Assembly (NCBI GenBank): GCA_001604105.1
Contig: LVAQ01000005.1
Location: 1-64,000 of the forward strand
Length of the DNA: 64,000 nt
Direction of reading: 5' to 3'
Source of the DNA: Clostridiales bacterium Firm_11
GTDB taxonomy: Bacteria; Bacillota; Clostridia; Christensenellales; Aristaeellaceae
Positions 62,216 to 64,000 of the stretch are shown here, piece after piece. Below the pieces are notes generated by a model. The model saw only the letters and a list, made by a program, of their open reading frames with translations. It did not search any database and was not told where the DNA came from. The position numbers and the translations under genes were made by a program. Position 1 is the first letter of the stretch. Every line of letters starts with the position of its first letter.

Positions 62216-62776
62216 TTATGCCCGGTTGATAAAAGCCAGGAAGGCATCCGCCTGTTCGTTTACAAAGTTTTGCGCATCGCCAAGCGCCAGGTTGCCATCT
62301 TCATCCAACAGGCCAAACACGCCCGGGATGCTCACGCGCGGTACGTTCATCACCCGCATGTTGAGGTAGCTGAGCAGCATCACCAGATGATCCTGCGCGG
62401 GGATGGTGCCCGCGATGCTGGGCGTGATGCCGCTGATGGCCGCGGGTTTGCCGCCCAATACTTGCGGTTCGGTCTTGCTGATGGGGCGGGAGAGCCAGTC
62501 GATCAGGTTTTTGAGTACGCCGCTGTAGGTGTGGTTATACTCAGGGGTGAAGAACCAAATCCCATCGGCTGCCTTGACGGCTTCGCGCACGCGGCGCACC
62601 GCATCGGGCGGGGGAAACTCGTGATCCTGATTCATGAGCGGTACATCGGCAAAATCCAGAATGGTCAACGTTGCGCGATCTCCCAGCGCATCTCTGGTGA
62701 TTTCGGCCAACCTGCGGTTGAATGAGTCTTTGCGCAGCGATCCTACGATTGCCAGAATGGCAGGCTTTTTATCCAT
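62216..62776 (-). CDS. NADPH-dependent FMN reductase family protein
   Basis: 186 residues, flavodoxin-like fold. It probably transfers electrons from NAD(P)H through bound FMN to quinones, azo compounds or other flavins. Motifs are IVGSLRKDSFNRRLAE (FMN phosphate), PEYNHTYSGVLKNLIDWLSR and GGKPAAISG. GAGGGAT lies 6 bases before ATG 62776; the long frame to 62908 is ruled out by it. Confidence 0.93.
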   Translation of the reverse strand: MDKKPAILAIVGSLRKDSFNRRLAEITRDALGDRATLTILDFADVPLMNQDHEFPPPDAVRRVREAVKAADGIWFFTPEYNHTYSGVLKNLIDWLSRPISKTEPQVLGGKPAAISGITPSIAGTIPAQDHLVMLLSYLNMRVMNVPRVSIPGVFGLLDEDGNLALGDAQNFVNEQADAFLAFINRA

Positions 62777-62929
62777 AAAACATCCCTCTGTCCTATATAC
62801 TGTTTGGGTGCCCGCAAGGGGTGCCCTTATGATTGGATATACCCCGCATGGTCGTGGATGACACCGCTTGAGGCGGTAATGTTGCAACCATTTCAGCCAT
62901 GCGGGCATAGGGGGAGGGTTCAGCCTTGC

Positions 62930-63775
62930 TTACAGCCTGGCCTTATGCTTGATGAAGGTGCCCCGCTCCAGTTCTTCAAAGGCAAAGGCAAGCTCCTGCT
63001 GCGTGTTCATTACAATGGGGCCGCCCCAGGCGATGGGTTCGGCAAGCGGCCTGCCCCCGTAGAAGATCACGCGCGCGGGCGCATCCGCCGTGGCGGAAAG
63101 GTGCACGCTGTCCCCTTCGCCCAGCAGCGCGGCGGTTTTCTCCGGCAGCGGGTTGCCATCCACCAGCGCATCGCCAAGGATGGTAAACACAAAGCACGTA
63201 TCGCCTGTGCAGGCAGGCAGCGTGAGTTGCGCGCCCGCGTCCAGTTCCACATACATGACCGCCGCCTGAATGTGCCCGGGGGTTACGCCCTTTGCGCCCG
63301 CAAACGCCCCGCTGATCACATGCACCTTTGCGCCGTCTTGCGCTACCACAGGGATCATCTCCCGGGTGATGCTCAGGTAGGTAGGCTCGCTCATTTTTTC
63401 GGCGGCGGGCAGGTTAAGCCACAGCTGAAAGCCCAGCATGCGCGGGCTGGCTTTGGGCATTTCTTCGTGCAGAATGCCGCTGCCCGAGCTCATCCACTGG
63501 CTTTCCCCCGCGAGAATCTCGCCCTTGTTGCCAAGGCTGTCCTCATGGGCAATTCGTCCGGCAATGAGGTAGGTGATGGTTTCGATGCCCCGATGGGGGT
63601 GCATGGGGAAACCGGCCAGGTAATCGGAGGGGTTCAGGGAATCGAACGAATCCAGCATCAGGAACGGGTCGAAATCACGGGTTTCCCGTTGGGATAACAC
63701 ACGCGTGAGCCGTACGCCCGCGCCATCGGTGGTGCGTATGCCGCGCACAGTCTTTACGACAGGTCTGTTTGCCAT
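62930..63775 (-). CDS. Pirin family protein
   Basis: 281 residues, double cupin fold. Conserved metal-binding block FPMHPHRGIETITYLIAG with the His residues, SSGSGILHEEM and LGFQLWLNLPAAEKM; C-terminal cupin ends AFEELERGTFIKHK. Pirins act as quercetinases or redox-responsive cofactors of transcription; the specific role here is unknown. GGAGG lies 8 bases before ATG 63775. It lies 31 bases after the dioxygenase gene, suggesting an operon that handles oxidative or aromatic stress. Confidence 0.93.
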   Translation of the reverse strand: MANRPVVKTVRGIRTTDGAGVRLTRVLSQRETRDFDPFLMLDSFDSLNPSDYLAGFPMHPHRGIETITYLIAGRIAHEDSLGNKGEILAGESQWMSSGSGILHEEMPKASPRMLGFQLWLNLPAAEKMSEPTYLSITREMIPVVAQDGAKVHVISGAFAGAKGVTPGHIQAAVMYVELDAGAQLTLPACTGDTCFVFTILGDALVDGNPLPEKTAALLGEGDSVHLSATADAPARVIFYGGRPLAEPIAWGGPIVMNTQQELAFAFEELERGTFIKHKARL

Positions 63776-63806
63776 GGCTTTTCCTCCTTGCGTGTCGCGC
63801 CTTGCT

Positions 63807-64000
63807 TCAGTCAAAACGGTAACCGGTCATGGACAGGGAACCTAAGGTACGGGCATCGTTGAATACGCTGGGCGTATCATCATCCTGTGTTGCGCCAAGG
63901 GCATACAGCAGCGGCGCGAAATGATCCATTGTCGGTACGCTCAGGCGCGAAGGCTCGCCCAAGGCCAGGTAATCGATCACCTTTTCGTGTTCCTTGGCCA
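63807..64000 (-). CDS. LigB-family extradiol dioxygenase (YgiD-like), C-terminal part
   Basis: The last 64 codons are in the window; the gene continues past 64000. It includes LALGEPSRLSVPTMDHFAPL, the block with the metal-ligand His of 4,5-DOPA-extradiol-dioxygenase-like proteins, followed by SMTGYRFD and a stop at 63807. In bacteria such proteins use Zn or Fe to open or dioxygenate catechol-type rings. It probably forms a transcription unit with the pirin gene just downstream. Confidence 0.85.
   Translation of the reverse strand, partial: AKEHEKVIDYLALGEPSRLSVPTMDHFAPLLYALGATQDDDTPSVFNDARTLGSLSMTGYRFD

Noticed and set aside
1..64000. CRISPR arrays
   Set aside because: The regular repeats seen are a coding repeat (51.2-51.6 kb) and a 160-bp tandem duplication (60.1-60.6 kb). 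Neither has unique spacers of the right size, and no cas genes are present.

Overview
This looks like a chromosomal segment of a Bacillota (Clostridia-like) bacterium. The order plsX-acpP-rnc-smc-ftsY is the classic Firmicutes core arrangement. Shine-Dalgarno sequences are strong, TTG and GTG starts occur, and the tRNA encodes its own CCA. The core genes on the right are G+C-rich; the accessory genes on the left and in the middle are visibly less so. No species can be named from the sequence.

Left end (1-875): no convincing gene, but two inverted copies of a long palindromic extragenic element. 876-8700 is a sugar-catabolic locus: a divergent GntR/UTRA regulator, then binding protein, RbsA-type ATPase, RbsC-type permease, PFK-family kinase, class II aldolase and an AlsK-like ROK kinase. 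Together they could import a sugar, phosphorylate it twice and split it, without the epimerase used in the E. coli allose route.

8862-20760 is a scarred defence region. It holds an IS256-type transposase relic, a helicase gene missing its first half, a complete type I restriction-modification operon (hsdR-hsdS-hsdM), a DUF262/DUF1524 (GmrSD-like) gene with an amber codon in place of a tryptophan, an ADP-ribosylglycohydrolase and an IS3-type relic. Three same-orientation copies of a 40-bp IS-end-like repeat bracket the restriction genes.

20967-33342 is a second catabolic region built around an eight-gene minus-strand operon: MFS transporter, two LplB/LplC-type permeases, DUF3502 binding protein, beta-lactamase-fold serine hydrolase, esterase, an esterase-like protein without a catalytic serine, and a carboxylesterase. 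An AraC regulator is divergent. Beyond it lies a second esterase pair with the same design: an active-looking enzyme overlapping a partner that has lost its nucleophile. An imperfect 56-bp direct repeat at 20.4 kb and next to tRNA-Ala at 37.1 kb may mark this region as an island. An orphan binding protein and a frameshifted secreted-protein gene follow.

37.5 kb to the end is mostly housekeeping. A probable structured leader RNA with its own near-consensus promoter precedes a zinc-ribbon protein. Then come a UPF0340 protein, an RNA methyltransferase, a GNAT acetyltransferase, a DUF975 membrane protein, ftsY, smc, rnc, acpP, plsX, a very large membrane-anchored beta-propeller protein with tandem repeats, a class 3 lipase, galM, an AraC/GyrI regulator, a large polytopic membrane protein whose 3' end is present in three tandem copies, an aldo/keto reductase, a flavin reductase, a pirin and the end of an extradiol dioxygenase-family gene.
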